From NCBI GenBank assembly GCA_021779535.1, contig JAJYAM010000002.1:110434-174433 (forward strand): a DNA stretch of 64,000 bases, in the 5' to 3' direction. The notes under the pieces were generated by a model, which was not told the DNA's origin, searched no databases, and saw only the letters and a list, made by a program, of their open reading frames with translations. Within the stretch, counting starts at the first letter, position 1; every line of letters begins with the position of its first letter. Shown piece by piece: positions 55,495-64,000 of this stretch. The position numbers and the translations under genes are program-made. This DNA comes from Pseudomonadota bacterium (GTDB taxonomy: Bacteria; Pseudomonadota; Gammaproteobacteria; Steroidobacterales; Steroidobacteraceae).

Positions 55495-57213
55495 GTGTCC
55501 AGATTCAACACCCTGACGGTTGCCGCGATCTTCGCGCTGTGCAATGCGATCGCGGCTCGTGCGACTCCGAATTCGGCGCTGATGCCGAGGATGTCGGCGG
55601 GAGCGACGGCCGAATATTACACGTTGGTCGCGGAAATTGCGCTCACGCGGCACGAACCCCGGGTCGCGGCGCTCACGTATGTCTCGGCGGCCGCCGAGGA
55701 TCCGGGCCTGTGGCCGCGGGCGACCGCGGTGGCGCAAGCGTCGCTGCAGCCGACCGTGACGCTGGATGCGGCGCTGCACTGGATTGCACTGCGGCCGGAT
55801 TCGATGGCGGCGCATCTCGCGGCCGCGTCGGCGGCCCGTGCCTTGTACCAGATCGCGGTCGCGGCGGACAACTACCGGTTCTTGATCGCCCATTACTCGG
55901 GCGGCGTCGAGCAGGCGTTTCCCGACATCGAGGAGCGGTTGCTGGCCGCGCGAAATCCGTACGCGGCGCGAGCGATCGCCGATCGCCTGGCTGCGTATTT
56001 TCCGGACTCGGTCGCCGCCTACCGCCTGCAGGCCTATGCCGCGCTGCAGGCCGGGGATCCGCGAGCCGCGATCGCGGCGTTCGGGAACGCGATCGCCCGA
56101 TTGCCGGGGCCGGCCGCCGACGCGCCGCGCCGACACCGAGCCCTGTTCGAAGCCTTCGCGCGCGCGAGGGTGCTCGCCGGCGACGTCGACGACCCGCTCG
56201 CACAGGCGGCGGCGCGGCTGCGGCAGGATCCGCGACCCGGGGTGCGGTTCGATTACGGCCTGCTGCTGCTCGCGGCGAAGCGGTTCGATGCCGCGCGTAC
56301 GCAAATGCAGATGCTCGCGAGCGATGCGCGGTTCGGCCCGGATGCGCTGCGGATACTCGCGCTGATGGATTATCAGCGAGGGCGCAGCCCGTCGGCGCGG
56401 GTGCGTTTCGAGCAGCTGCTGGCCGGCGGGCATTACGTCGACGACAGTCATTACTACCTCGGCCTGATCGCCGAGCAGCGCGGGGATGCGCTGGGTGCGC
56501 TTCGCGACCTGGCGCACGTCCGCCACGGCGAGTACGTGCTGCCCGCGATGCTGCGCGCCGCGCGGATCCTGCAGAGCAAGGGGGCCGGTGCGACGGCGGA
56601 TGCGCTGCTCGCCGAGTTCACCCGCGACGAGCCGCAGCGGGCGCCCCAGATCATCGCCATCCGGGCGCGGATCGCGGCGCGAGGCGGCGACGTGGACCGC
56701 GCGCTCGCATTGCTGGACGAGGCGATGCGGCAATACCCGGATGATCCGAGCCTGCGATATGCGCTCGCGTCGATCCAGGATTCGGCCGGCGAGACCGCCA
56801 GCGCGCTCGCGACGCTGCACGCCGTGCTCGCGATGCGCCCGGACGATCCGGAGGCGCTGAACGCCTATGGATACACGCTCGCCGATAACGGCGAGCAGCT
56901 CGCGCTCGCGCAACAGTTGATCGAAAAGGCGCTCGCCGTCGCGCCGGACGACGCCGCGATGCGCGACAGCCTCGCCTGGGTCCTGTATCGGCGCGGGCAT
57001 GCGGCGCAAGCATTGCCGATCGTCGCGGCGGCCTACGCGGACCTGCCGAGCGCGGACATCGGTGCGCACTACGGCGAGATACTCTGGATGCTCGGCCGGC
57101 ACGCGGCCGCGACGCGAATCTGGGACGACGCGGCAACGATCGATCCCGGCAATCGACTGTTGCAGCGGACTCGCGCGCGATTCACGGCCACGCATCCGAC
57201 GGGAGCCCAGTAG
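55495..57213 (+). CDS. Tetratricopeptide-repeat protein upstream of lolB, probably periplasmic
   Basis: The 572-residue protein has a signal-peptide-like start (VSRFNTLTVAAIFALCNAIAARA) and then almost only helical TPR-like repeats. The clearest are in the C-terminal half: DRALALLDEAMRQYPDDPSLRYALAS, SALATLHAVLAMRPDDPEALNAYGYTLAD, LAQQLIEKALAVAPDDAAMRDSLAWVLYRRG. Proteins of this kind precede lolB in Pseudomonas and Xanthomonas. Function is unproven; a scaffold role in envelope assembly is inferred from lolB adjacency. Ends 1 nt before the lolB TTG. Confidence 0.85.
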   Translation: MSRFNTLTVAAIFALCNAIAARATPNSALMPRMSAGATAEYYTLVAEIALTRHEPRVAALTYVSAAAEDPGLWPRATAVAQASLQPTVTLDAALHWIALRPDSMAAHLAAASAARALYQIAVAADNYRFLIAHYSGGVEQAFPDIEERLLAARNPYAARAIADRLAAYFPDSVAAYRLQAYAALQAGDPRAAIAAFGNAIARLPGPAADAPRRHRALFEAFARARVLAGDVDDPLAQAAARLRQDPRPGVRFDYGLLLLAAKRFDAARTQMQMLASDARFGPDALRILALMDYQRGRSPSARVRFEQLLAGGHYVDDSHYYLGLIAEQRGDALGALRDLAHVRHGEYVLPAMLRAARILQSKGAGATADALLAEFTRDEPQRAPQIIAIRARIAARGGDVDRALALLDEAMRQYPDDPSLRYALASIQDSAGETASALATLHAVLAMRPDDPEALNAYGYTLADNGEQLALAQQLIEKALAVAPDDAAMRDSLAWVLYRRGHAAQALPIVAAAYADLPSADIGAHYGEILWMLGRHAAATRIWDDAATIDPGNRLLQRTRARFTATHPTGAQ

Positions 57214-57214
57214 G

Positions 57215-57841
57215 TTGCGCGCGCACCGTCCCGCGTCGTCCGGCATCGGTGCCGCGGGCCGATTCGGCGGGGCGCGCTGGTGCCTGCTGCTGCTCGCGGT
57301 CTTGATCGCCGCGTGTGCCACCGTCGCGCCGCCGATGCACCCCGCCGGGTGGACCGAGCGGTTGCAACTGCTCCAACGGATCGCCAATTGGGATCTGCAA
57401 GGCCGGGCGGCGGTCGCGATCGGCTCGCGAGGATGGCAGGCGAGCGTCGATTGGCGTCAGCACGCCGACCAGAGCGTCGTGCATCTGGCGGGGCCACTCG
57501 GGATCGGCGCGAGCGTGCTGGCGCTCGGTCCCGATGGGCTGTCGGTGAACGGATCGCCGCCGAGCCCGGAGGGCGTCGAGATCATGGAGCGGCGGCTCGG
57601 GTTCGCGCTGCCGGTCGCCAACCTGCGGTACTGGCTGCTCGGCATACCGGATCCCGCGAGTCCTTCCTCGATCCGCTTCAACTCGCAGGATCGGGTGTCG
57701 CACCTCGAGCAGGCGGGCTGGACGGTCGATTTCCTGCGTTATCGGGTCCATGCGGGTGACTGGCTGCCGGCGCTGCTGGTGCTGCGAAGCGAAGGGGTGC
57801 GCGTGCGCATCGTGGTCGATCAGTGGAAAGGGGCCCGGTGA
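57215..57841 (+). CDS. lolB: Outer-membrane lipoprotein receptor LolB
   Basis: This 208-residue lipoprotein accepts lipoproteins from LolA and inserts them into the outer membrane. A signal sequence with Arg-rich start and hydrophobic core ends in the lipobox LIAAC. Mature LolB features: WDLQGRAAVAIGSRGWQASVDWRQ, LAGPLGIGASVLALGPDGLSV, RYWLLGIPDP and a C-terminal VRIVVDQWK. No ATG or GTG fits; TTG 57215 lies about 8 nt after GGGAGC, a usable ribosome site. GTGA overlap with ispE. Confidence 0.92.
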   Translation: MRAHRPASSGIGAAGRFGGARWCLLLLAVLIAACATVAPPMHPAGWTERLQLLQRIANWDLQGRAAVAIGSRGWQASVDWRQHADQSVVHLAGPLGIGASVLALGPDGLSVNGSPPSPEGVEIMERRLGFALPVANLRYWLLGIPDPASPSSIRFNSQDRVSHLEQAGWTVDFLRYRVHAGDWLPALLVLRSEGVRVRIVVDQWKGAR

Positions 57842-58701
57842 GCGTCGCGGCGATGCGCTACTGGCCGGCGCCGGCGAAACTGAACCTGTTCCTGCACGTC
57901 GTCGGGCGTCGACCCGACGGCTACCACCTGCTGCAGACGTGCTTCCAGCTCGTCGATCTGTGCGACGAGGTGGGGTTGCGCGTCCGCGCGGATGGGGTGA
58001 TCGAGCGGCTACGGGGCGCCGCGGGCGTCGAGTCGGAGTCGGATCTGTGCGTCCGAGCGGCCCGAGCACTGCAGCAAGCGAGCGGCTGCCGCCTCGGTGC
58101 CGACATCGACGTGCGCAAACGCATCCCGATGGGTGCCGGACTCGGGGGTGGGAGTTCGGATGCGGCAACCACGTTGCGGGTGCTGAACCGACTGTGGGGC
58201 CTCGATTGGACGGTCGATCGGCTTGCGAGCCTGGGTCTTGGTCTGGGTGCCGACGTGCCGGTGTTCGTGCACGGGCGCACGGCGTGGGCCGAGGGGGTCG
58301 GCGAGCGCCTGGTCCCGATGGTTCCGCCGGCGGCGCCGCCGGATACCAACTACCTGATAATCAAGCCGAAAATTGCGATCTCGACCGCGGACGTGTTTCG
58401 CGACCCTGAATTGACAAGGGATACGCCGCCAATCACAATTGCCGGCTTCCTCGAAGCGGGCGGGCACAACGATTGCGAGCCGGTCGTACGCCGACGATAC
58501 CCCGAGGTCGCGAATGCGCTGGACCGGTTGGCGCAGTTCGGCAGGGCTCGATTGACCGGAACCGGCGCGTGCGTGTACCTGGAGTGCGGCACGCGGCGGC
58601 GGGGTTTGGACATCCTGCGGCAGTTGCCGCCGGATTGGGAAGCGTACGTGGTCCGAGGTGTCAACGAGTCGCCCCTGAACGGGCAGTTGGCGTCCGTCTG
58701 A
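57838..58701 (+). CDS. ispE: 4-Diphosphocytidyl-2-C-methyl-D-erythritol kinase
   Basis: The 287-residue GHMP kinase catalyses an ATP-dependent step of the MEP pathway (compare ispG at 5987). Motifs: [25 protein letters not shown], the phosphate loop [17 protein letters not shown] and [14 protein letters not shown] 57838 makes the GTGA junction with lolB and gives the usual short N-terminus. The ATG upstream at 57823 would overlap lolB further. Confidence 0.96.
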   Translation: MSVAAMRYWPAPAKLNLFLHVVGRRPDGYHLLQTCFQLVDLCDEVGLRVRADGVIERLRGAAGVESESDLCVRAARALQQASGCRLGADIDVRKRIPMGAGLGGGSSDAATTLRVLNRLWGLDWTVDRLASLGLGLGADVPVFVHGRTAWAEGVGERLVPMVPPAAPPDTNYLIIKPKIAISTADVFRDPELTRDTPPITIAGFLEAGGHNDCEPVVRRRYPEVANALDRLAQFGRARLTGTGACVYLECGTRRRGLDILRQLPPDWEAYVVRGVNESPLNGQLASV

Positions 58702-58737
58702 GGCGCGCGGCGGGCATCGCCGGCGGTTGAATCGAGA

Positions 58738-58812
58738 TGGGGTGTCGCCAAGTGGTAAGGCAGCGGGTTTTGATCCCGCCATTCGGAGGTTCGAATCCTT
58801 CCACCCCAGCCA
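58738..58812 (+). tRNA. tRNA-Gln (TTG)
   Basis: A 75-nt cloverleaf including the encoded CCA. The acceptor TGGGGTG pairs with CACCCCA, the anticodon stem GCGGG/CCCGC holds loop TTTTGAT with anticodon TTG at 58770-58772, and the T arm is GGAGG-TTCGAAT-CCTTC. It lies between ispE and prs, its classic gammaproteobacterial position, and is probably processed from their transcript. Confidence 0.98.
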
Positions 58813-58831
58813 CTTTGTTCGAGTGCAGGGT

Positions 58832-59803
58832 ATGTCGCAACGAAACGGCGTAGAACCTCCGTCGATCGCGGTATTCACCGGGAACGCGCATCCGGCGCTC
58901 GCGATGGAAATCACCCGCCACCTGCGCCTGCCGCTGGGTCGGGCGCACGTCGGGCGGTTCAGTGACGGCGAGGTGAATGCGGAGTTGATGGAGAACGTCC
59001 GCGGCAGAGACGTGTTCATCATCCAGCCGACCTGCCCGCCGGCGAACGACCATTTGATGGAACTGCTGTTGATGACGGATGCGTGCCGGCGCGCGTCGGT
59101 CAAGCGGATCACCGCGGTGGTTCCGTACTTCGGCTACGCGCGGCAAGATCGCCGCCCGCGCGCGACGCGCGTCGCGATCGCGGCGAAACTGGTCGCGAAC
59201 ATGATCGCGAGCGCCGGGATCGATCGGCTGCTCACGGTCGACCTGCACGCGGACCAGATCCAGGGATTCTTCGACATCCCGGTGGACAACGTGTATGCGA
59301 CACCGGTGCTGCTCGGCGACGCGTGGCGACAGAAGTACGAGAACATGATCGTCGTGTCGCCGGACGTCGGCGGCGTCGTGCGGGCGCGGGCGCTCGCGAA
59401 GCGACTCGACGACGCCGACCTCGCGATCATCGACAAACGACGGCCGCGGCCGAACGAGTCGAAGGTGATGAACATCATCGGCGAAGTCCGCGGCAGGACC
59501 TGCGTGCTGATCGACGACATGGTCGATACCGCGGGCACCTTGTGCCAGGCCGCGGCCGCGCTGAAGGACGAGGGTGCGGTCAAGGTGGTCGCCTATACCA
59601 CGCATCCGGTGCTGTCGGGTGCGGCGATCGAGCGGATCTCGAAGTCGGTGCTCGACGAACTGGTGGTCACCGACACGATCCCGCTGTCGGAGGCGGCGCG
59701 CGGCTGCAACCGCATCCGCCAATTGAGCGTCGCGGGGCTGCTCGCCGAGACGATTCGCCGCATCAGCGACGAGGAGTCGGTGAGTTCCTTGTACATCGAC
59801 TGA
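58832..59803 (+). CDS. prs: Ribose-phosphate pyrophosphokinase
   Basis: The 323-residue enzyme makes PRPP from ribose-5-phosphate and [17 protein letters not shown] at the start, [26 protein letters not shown] (ATP loop), [19 protein letters not shown] and the PRPP loop [13 protein letters not shown] are present. ATG 58832 lies 20 nt after the tRNA-Gln CCA; the longer frame through the tRNA is not real. A strong hairpin follows the gene. Confidence 0.97.
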   Translation: MSQRNGVEPPSIAVFTGNAHPALAMEITRHLRLPLGRAHVGRFSDGEVNAELMENVRGRDVFIIQPTCPPANDHLMELLLMTDACRRASVKRITAVVPYFGYARQDRRPRATRVAIAAKLVANMIASAGIDRLLTVDLHADQIQGFFDIPVDNVYATPVLLGDAWRQKYENMIVVSPDVGGVVRARALAKRLDDADLAIIDKRRPRPNESKVMNIIGEVRGRTCVLIDDMVDTAGTLCQAAAALKDEGAVKVVAYTTHPVLSGAAIERISKSVLDELVVTDTIPLSEAARGCNRIRQLSVAGLLAETIRRISDEESVSSLYID

Positions 59804-59838
59804 GCCGGGTCGGGGCGAAGCGAGCGATTTTTCTGGTC

Positions 59839-59880
59839 GGCGTTCGGAATCGTTGGTCGCGACGTCCGAATCGCCGTTTT
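59839..59880 (+). terminator. Hairpin plus T-run between prs and rplY (terminator or rplY leader element)
   Basis: GGCGTTCGGA (59839-59848) pairs with TCCGAA-T-CGCC (59865-59875), with one bulged T, and CGT/ACG extend the stem inward. GTTTT follows at 59876-59880. It may end prs transcripts or act in the leader of rplY, whose ribosome site (GGAGA) lies about 15 nt further on. The T-run is short, so termination may be partial. Confidence 0.5.
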
Positions 59881-59904
59881 GGTCGAACTTAAACGGAGAA
59901 CGTC

Positions 59905-60630
59905 ATGAAAACCTCTTTCGAACTCGTCGCCGAGTTCCGCGAAGACCAAGGCAAAGGTGCGAGCCGCCGCCTGCGTCGCGCGGGCAAGGTGCCGGCGATC
60001 CTCTACGGGGGTCACCTCGACCCGCACGCGTTGAGCCTCGATCACGAGAAGATCGTGCTGATGCTCGACAATGAGCGTTTCTACTCGACGATCCTGAGCC
60101 TGCGCGTCGGGGATCAGAATCAGGCGGCGGTCCTGAAGGACGTGCAGCGGCATCCGTTCAAGAACGCGGTGCTGCACGTCGACTTCCAGCGCGTCGACGA
60201 GAACGAGAAGATCCGGATCAGCATTCCGCTGCACTTCAAGGGCGAGGCCGCCGCGCCGGGCGTGAAGTCGCAGGGCGGCATCGTTTCGCACATGCGCACC
60301 GAGGTCGAGGTCGCCTGTCTGCCGAAGGACCTGCCGGAGTACATCGAGGTCGACCTGTCCGGATTGTCGATCAACGAGAGCATTCACCTGTCGCAGCTGA
60401 AGGTGCCGCCGGAAGTGCAACTCGTCGAGCTGCTCAAGGAGGACGCGGCGGTCGTCGCGATCCACAGTCCGCGGACCGAGGAGCCGGAGCCGGTGGCAGC
60501 GGCTGCGGCGGAAGCGGCGCCCGCGGCGGCCGGTGCGGCAGCGGCGCCCGGCGACGCGGCCAAGAAGGCGGAGCCGGCGAAGAAGGAAGAGGCGAAGAAG
60601 GAGCCGGCGAAGAAAGACGCGAAGAAGTAA
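59905..60630 (+). CDS. rplY: Large ribosomal subunit protein bL25, long CTC form
   Basis: The 241-residue protein binds 5S rRNA. The L25 domain (about 1-95: [34 protein letters not shown]) is followed by the TL5/CTC beta domain (about 100-190: EVEVACLPKDLPEYIEVDLSGL). The last 45 or so residues are an Ala/Pro then Lys/Glu/Ala-rich tail with KK repeats. E. coli L25 (94 residues) has only the first domain. A good GGAGA site precedes ATG 59905. Confidence 0.96.
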   Translation: MKTSFELVAEFREDQGKGASRRLRRAGKVPAILYGGHLDPHALSLDHEKIVLMLDNERFYSTILSLRVGDQNQAAVLKDVQRHPFKNAVLHVDFQRVDENEKIRISIPLHFKGEAAAPGVKSQGGIVSHMRTEVEVACLPKDLPEYIEVDLSGLSINESIHLSQLKVPPEVQLVELLKEDAAVVAIHSPRTEEPEPVAAAAAEAAPAAAGAAAAPGDAAKKAEPAKKEEAKKEPAKKDAKK

Positions 60631-60653
60631 CTTTCGCGGGCCAGTGCTTCGAT

Positions 60654-60688
60654 CGGGGCCGTCCATCGGACGGCCCCGGTTATTTTTC
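60654..60688 (+). terminator. Rho-independent terminator after rplY
   Basis: A 10-11 bp perfect stem (CGGGGCCGTCC, loop ATC, GGACGGCCCCG) at 60654-60678 is followed by GGTTATTTTT. It is the clearest intrinsic terminator in the window. Confidence 0.85.
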
Positions 60689-60690
60689 GA

Positions 60691-61317
60691 ATGGCGATCG
60701 GACCGGAGTCGAGAGCGAACGCGACGGTGGACGGGCTAGCCTTGAAAATCATCGTGGGTCTCGGCAATCCGGGGCCGGAACACCAGTCGACGCGGCACAA
60801 CGCCGGCTTCTGGTTCGTCGACGTGCTCGCGAGCCGCCACGGCGGCGAGTTTCGTGACTATCGGAAATACTCCGGCGAGACCGCCCGCGTCACGATCGCG
60901 GAACGGGAGCTGCTCCTGCTGAAACCGACCACCTACATGAACCGCAGCGGACTCGCGATCCGTCAGCTCAGCGATTTCTTCAAGGTTCCCCCGGAGCAGG
61001 TCCTCGTCGTGCACGACGAACTCGACCTGCCGGTCGGCACCGCACGGCTCAAGTTCGGCGGCGGGCACGGCGGGCACAACGGGTTGCGCGACACGATCGC
61101 GCACATCGGCGAGAACTTCTGGCGCCTGCGTCTCGGCATCGGCCACCCCGGAACCAAAGCCGAGGTCATCGACTACGTGCTGACGCGCGCGCCGCGTGCC
61201 GAAGAGGATGCGATCCTGGGCGCGGTGAACACGGCGGCCGACTGCATTCCCATCCTGATCGAGCTCGGCGCGGAGAAGGCGATGGCGAAACTGCACGCCC
61301 GCGCCGCGGCCCTCTGA
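60691..61317 (+). CDS. pth: Peptidyl-tRNA hydrolase
   Basis: The enzyme rescues tRNA from prematurely released peptidyl-t[29 protein letters not shown] contains the conserved Asn and the catalytic His of the family; [27 protein letters not shown] and [12 protein letters not shown] complete the site. The frame opens at ATG 60691 (208 residues), but that lies only 3 nt past the terminator's T-run, and the family normally begins just before KIIVGL, so GTG 60727 or TTG 60742 may be the true start. Its TGA overlaps the ychF ATG. Confidence 0.93.
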   Translation: MAIGPESRANATVDGLALKIIVGLGNPGPEHQSTRHNAGFWFVDVLASRHGGEFRDYRKYSGETARVTIAERELLLLKPTTYMNRSGLAIRQLSDFFKVPPEQVLVVHDELDLPVGTARLKFGGGHGGHNGLRDTIAHIGENFWRLRLGIGHPGTKAEVIDYVLTRAPRAEEDAILGAVNTAADCIPILIELGAEKAMAKLHARAAAL

Positions 61318-62408
61318 TGCCGATTCGCTGCGGAATCGTCGGGCTGCCGAACGTCGGCAAATCGACCCTGTTCAACGCGTTGACGCGCGCGCAGATCGCG
61401 GCGGAGAACTATCCGTTCTGCACGATCGACCCGAACGTCGGCGTCGTGCCGGTGCCGGACCCGCGCCTCGCGGCGCTCGCCGCGATCGTGCATCCGGAGC
61501 GGGTGGTGCCGACGACGGTCGAGTTCGTCGACATCGCCGGGCTGGTCGCGGGCGCCTCGAAAGGCGAAGGGCTCGGGAACAAGTTCCTCGCGCACATTCG
61601 CGAAGTCGACGCGATCGCGCACGTGGTGCGCTGCTTCGAAAACGACGACATCGTCCACGTCGCGGGTTCGGTGGACCCCCGGCGCGACATCGAGGTGATC
61701 GACACCGAGCTCGCCCTCGCCGACCTCGACAGCGTCGAGCGCGCCCATCAGAAGGCGCTCAAGAACGCGAAGACGGGCGACAAGGATGCGGTGAAGCTGA
61801 GGGATCTGCTCGAGCGGGTCCGGGAACAGCTGAACGGCGCCCGGCCGGTGCGAGCGCTAGGACTCGATGCGAACGAGCGGCTGCTGTTGCGCGAGCTGCA
61901 CCTGTTGACCGACAAGCCGGTGATGTACGTCGCGAACGTCGACGAGCGCGGGTTCGAGGCGAATCCCCGGCTCGACCTGGTGCGCGAGCTCGCGGGACGG
62001 GAAGGGGCCGTCGTGGTCCCCGTCTGCGCGGCGATCGAAGCGGAGATCGCGCAGCTCGACGAGGGCGACCGCGCGGATTTCCTGAAGGAACTCGGGCTCG
62101 AGGAGCCGGGGCTCGATCGCGTGATCCGCGGCGCCTACGATCTGCTCGGGCTGCAGACGTATTTCACCGCGGGAGTCAAAGAGGTGCGGGCCTGGACGGT
62201 GCGCAAGGGCGCGACCGCACCGCAGGCCGCCGGCGTGATCCACACGGATTTCGAGAAGGGCTTCATCCGCGCCGAGGTGATCGGTTATGCCGACTACGTC
62301 GCCTGCCGCGGCGAGGCGCGCGCGAAGGAAACCGGGAAGCTGCGGCTCGAGGGCAAGGAGTACGTGGTGCACGAAGGCGACGTGATGCACTTTCGATTCA
62401 ACGTCTGA
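61317..62408 (+). CDS. ychF: Redox-responsive Obg-family ATPase YchF/Ola1
   Basis: This 363-residue P-loop NTPase has [12 protein letters not shown] (G1), [20 protein letters not shown] (G3) and, instead of NKxD, the motif NVDE, which gives YchF its ATP preference. A coiled coil (about 125-200) and a C-terminal TGS domain (about 275-363, [15 protein letters not shown]) follow. It associates with ribosomes. Coupled with pth by TGATG. Confidence 0.96.
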   Translation: MPIRCGIVGLPNVGKSTLFNALTRAQIAAENYPFCTIDPNVGVVPVPDPRLAALAAIVHPERVVPTTVEFVDIAGLVAGASKGEGLGNKFLAHIREVDAIAHVVRCFENDDIVHVAGSVDPRRDIEVIDTELALADLDSVERAHQKALKNAKTGDKDAVKLRDLLERVREQLNGARPVRALGLDANERLLLRELHLLTDKPVMYVANVDERGFEANPRLDLVRELAGREGAVVVPVCAAIEAEIAQLDEGDRADFLKELGLEEPGLDRVIRGAYDLLGLQTYFTAGVKEVRAWTVRKGATAPQAAGVIHTDFEKGFIRAEVIGYADYVACRGEARAKETGKLRLEGKEYVVHEGDVMHFRFNV

Positions 62409-62411
62409 GCC

Positions 62412-63812
62412 ATGAGCCCGCGCGGCACCACGCGTCTCGAACGCGACAGCCTGGGTGAGGTGGAGGTTCCGGCGGCGCACTACTGGGGCGCGCAGACGCA
62501 GCGCGCGATCGACAATTTCCGGATCGGCGAGGAACGCATGCCGGGTCCGTTGATCGGTGCGCTCGCGCTGCAAAAGAAAGCGGCGGCGATCGTGAACCGA
62601 ACGCTCGGGGAACTCGACGAGCGGCGCAGCGCGGCGATCATCGCGGCGGCCGACGAGGTGATCGCGGGCCGGCACGATGCGGAGTTTCCGCTGGTCCTCT
62701 GGCAGACCGGATCCGGCACCCAGACGAACATGAACATGAACGAGGTGCTCGCGGGCCGCGCCAACGAGCTGCTCGGTCGCGGCCGCGGGGGCAAGGAGCC
62801 GGTGCACCCCAACGACCACGTCAACCGCGGACAATCGTCGAACGACTCCATGCCGACCGCGATGCACATCGCGGCGGTCACGGAGATCCACCGGCTGCTG
62901 TTGCCGGGTTTGCGCCGCCTGCACGCGGCCCTGCTCGAGAAGGCCGCCGCCTTCGCCGCGATCGTGAAAATCGGACGCACCCATCTGCAGGACGCGACGC
63001 CGCTCACCCTCGGCCAGGAGTTCGGCGGCTACGCCAGGCAGATCGAGCTCGGGATCGCGCGCGTCGAGGCCTGTCTGCCGCGGCTGTATCCGCTCGCGCA
63101 GGGCGGCACCGCGGTCGGCACCGGACTCAACGCGCGACCGGGCTTCGACGTGCTGTTCGCGCAAACCGTTGCGAGCCTGACCGGCCTGCCATTCGTGACC
63201 GCCGAGGACAAATTCGAGGCGATCGCCGCGCACGATGCGCTGATCGAGCTGTCCGGCGCGCTGAACGTACTCGCCGCGTCGCTGATGAAGATCGGCAACG
63301 ACATCCGCATGATGGGGTCGGGACCGCGCGGCGGACTCGGCGAACTGCGCCTGCCGGCCAACGAGCCCGGCTCGTCGATCATGCCCGGCAAGGTCAATCC
63401 GACGCAGATCGAGGCGCTGTGCATGGTCGCGGCACAGGTGATCGGAAATCACGTCACGGTGACGATCGCGGGCAGCCAGGGGCAGTTCGAGCTCAACGCG
63501 ATGAAGCCGGTGATCATCCATGATCTTCTGCAGTCGATCCGGCTGCTGGCCGATGCGTCGACGAGCTTCGCCGATCGCTGCGTCGCCGGAATCGAGCCCG
63601 ATCGCGAGCGCATCGAGAGGCTCGTGCGCGACTCCCTGATGCTCGTCACGGCGCTTGCTCCCCATATAGGTTACGACAAGGCCGCGCAGATCGCGCAGCG
63701 GGCTCGCGAAGAAGGTGCGACGCTGCGCGCGGCCGCGCTCGCGCTGGGTTACGTGAGCGCGGAGGATTTCGATCGCTGGGTGCGACCAGAGCGGATGGTC
63801 CGGCCGGACTGA
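62412..63812 (+). CDS. fumC: Fumarate hydratase, class II
   Basis: The 466-residue iron-independent fumarase interconverts fumarate and malate. Motifs: [50 protein letters not shown] and the superfamily signature [13 protein letters not shown] with the catalytic Ser in the mobile SS loop. It follows ychF by 3 nt. The region after it carries a tRNA promoter. Confidence 0.97.
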   Translation: MSPRGTTRLERDSLGEVEVPAAHYWGAQTQRAIDNFRIGEERMPGPLIGALALQKKAAAIVNRTLGELDERRSAAIIAAADEVIAGRHDAEFPLVLWQTGSGTQTNMNMNEVLAGRANELLGRGRGGKEPVHPNDHVNRGQSSNDSMPTAMHIAAVTEIHRLLLPGLRRLHAALLEKAAAFAAIVKIGRTHLQDATPLTLGQEFGGYARQIELGIARVEACLPRLYPLAQGGTAVGTGLNARPGFDVLFAQTVASLTGLPFVTAEDKFEAIAAHDALIELSGALNVLAASLMKIGNDIRMMGSGPRGGLGELRLPANEPGSSIMPGKVNPTQIEALCMVAAQVIGNHVTVTIAGSQGQFELNAMKPVIIHDLLQSIRLLADASTSFADRCVAGIEPDRERIERLVRDSLMLVTALAPHIGYDKAAQIAQRAREEGATLRAAALALGYVSAEDFDRWVRPERMVRPD

Positions 63813-63841
63813 GACGGGCGCCCGCGGCGCTGCGGCGTCGC

Positions 63842-63870
63842 TTGACAGGCCGGCGCCCGGCCGGGAAAAT
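63842..63870 (+). promoter_or_regulatory. tRNA-Met promoter (TTGACA-17-GAAAAT)
   Basis: A perfect -35 TTGACA (63842-63847) and GAAAAT (63865-63870) are separated by exactly 17 bp. The start is expected near 63877, about 46 nt before the mature tRNA, with a small GGCGG/CCGCC hairpin in the 5' leader. It is the only full consensus -35 I found in the window. Confidence 0.7.
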
Positions 63871-63922
63871 CACCAGCCCTTTCGGCGGCCGGGTCCGCCG
63901 GGGGGCTCGAGGGACGAGATTT

Positions 63923-63999
63923 GGTGAGGTAGCTCAGCTGGTTAGAGCGTGGCACTCATAATGCCGAGGTCGAGGGTTCGAGTCCCTCTCTCACCACCA
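63923..63999 (+). tRNA. tRNA-Met, elongator type (CAT anticodon)
   Basis: A 77-nt gene including CCA. The acceptor GGTGAGG pairs fully with TCTCACC (one G-T), which is not the C1-A72 mismatch of initiators. The anticodon stem TGGCA/TGCCG-type arm carries loop CTCATAA with CAT at 63957-63959, and the T arm is GAGGG-TTCGAGT-CCCTC. A CAT anticodon could also be a lysidine-modified tRNA-Ile, but elongator Met is more likely. Confidence 0.93.
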
Positions 64000-64000
64000 A

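Noticed and set aside
58727..58831. N-terminal extension of the prs frame through the tRNA-Gln gene
   Set aside because: It would translate a perfect tRNA cloverleaf; the Prs family start fits ATG 58832.

Overview
The window is 64 kb of gene-dense, high-GC chromosomal DNA (roughly two thirds G+C by eye) from a gammaproteobacterium. That assignment rests on gene order: zapA-6S RNA-ygfA next to ygfB-pepP-ubiH-ubiI, lptD-surA-pdxA-rsmA-apaG-apaH divergent from amgK-murU, mreBCD-mrdA-rodA-mltB-rlpA-dacA, and hemA divergent from lolB-ispE-tRNA-Gln-prs-rplY-pth-ychF. The amgK/murU cell-wall recycling pair, a bacterial kynurenine operon and UPF0149 argue for a non-enteric lineage (Xanthomonadales/Nevskiales/Steroidobacterales-like). 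The exact order cannot be fixed from the sequence alone. I saw no insertion sequence, prophage, CRISPR array or rRNA operon.

Layout. 1-7207: folate salvage (partial ygfA), 6S RNA, ZapA and a ZapB-like coiled coil, then ygfB, PepP and two ubiquinone hydroxylases, converging on PhhB and IspG. 7306-13189: a plus-strand run of YciH/SUI1, a double-length Deg7/Nma111-type protease, threonylcarbamoyl-AMP synthase, a basic-amino-acid decarboxylase and a HIT protein. 13217-20268: YyaL-like protein (minus), then RlmI, Lgt, ThyA, a SET-domain methyltransferase, a GcvA-type LysR regulator and DHFR. 20238-23394: a minus-strand kynurenine-to-quinolinate operon (haao-kynU-kmo). 23489-24094: an exported protein of unknown function. 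24115-31199: the minus-strand lptD-to-apaH operon with a universal stress protein inserted. 31315-34772: amgK-murU-lipA-lipB. 34712-44550: the minus-strand rod-shape and peptidoglycan cluster. 44691-50903: gatCAB, hslO, a HisN-type phosphatase and an MFS transporter. 50910-55388: hemA, prfA, prmC, ppiB, mtgA (minus). 55495-63999: TPR protein, lolB, ispE, tRNA-Gln, prs, rplY, pth, ychF, fumC, tRNA-Met.

The genes are nearly all housekeeping: envelope construction and recycling, translation and its quality control, isoprenoid/quinone/folate/lipoate/haem/NAD cofactor synthesis. Packing is very tight. About two dozen gene pairs share ATGA, GTGA, TGATG or TAGTG junctions, which implies translational coupling, and three convergent pairs overlap at their 3' ends.

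The most interesting non-gene signal is recurrent. At least nine genes that begin transcription units carry a good -10 hexamer whose last base lies only 6-8 nt before the start codon. That geometry predicts leaderless or near-leaderless mRNAs. Other points of interest are the double protease with a dead second domain, the SET protein with a histone-H1-like tail, a strong hairpin between prs and rplY, a KAG variant of the PBP5 KTG box, and an unidentified four-cysteine secreted protein.
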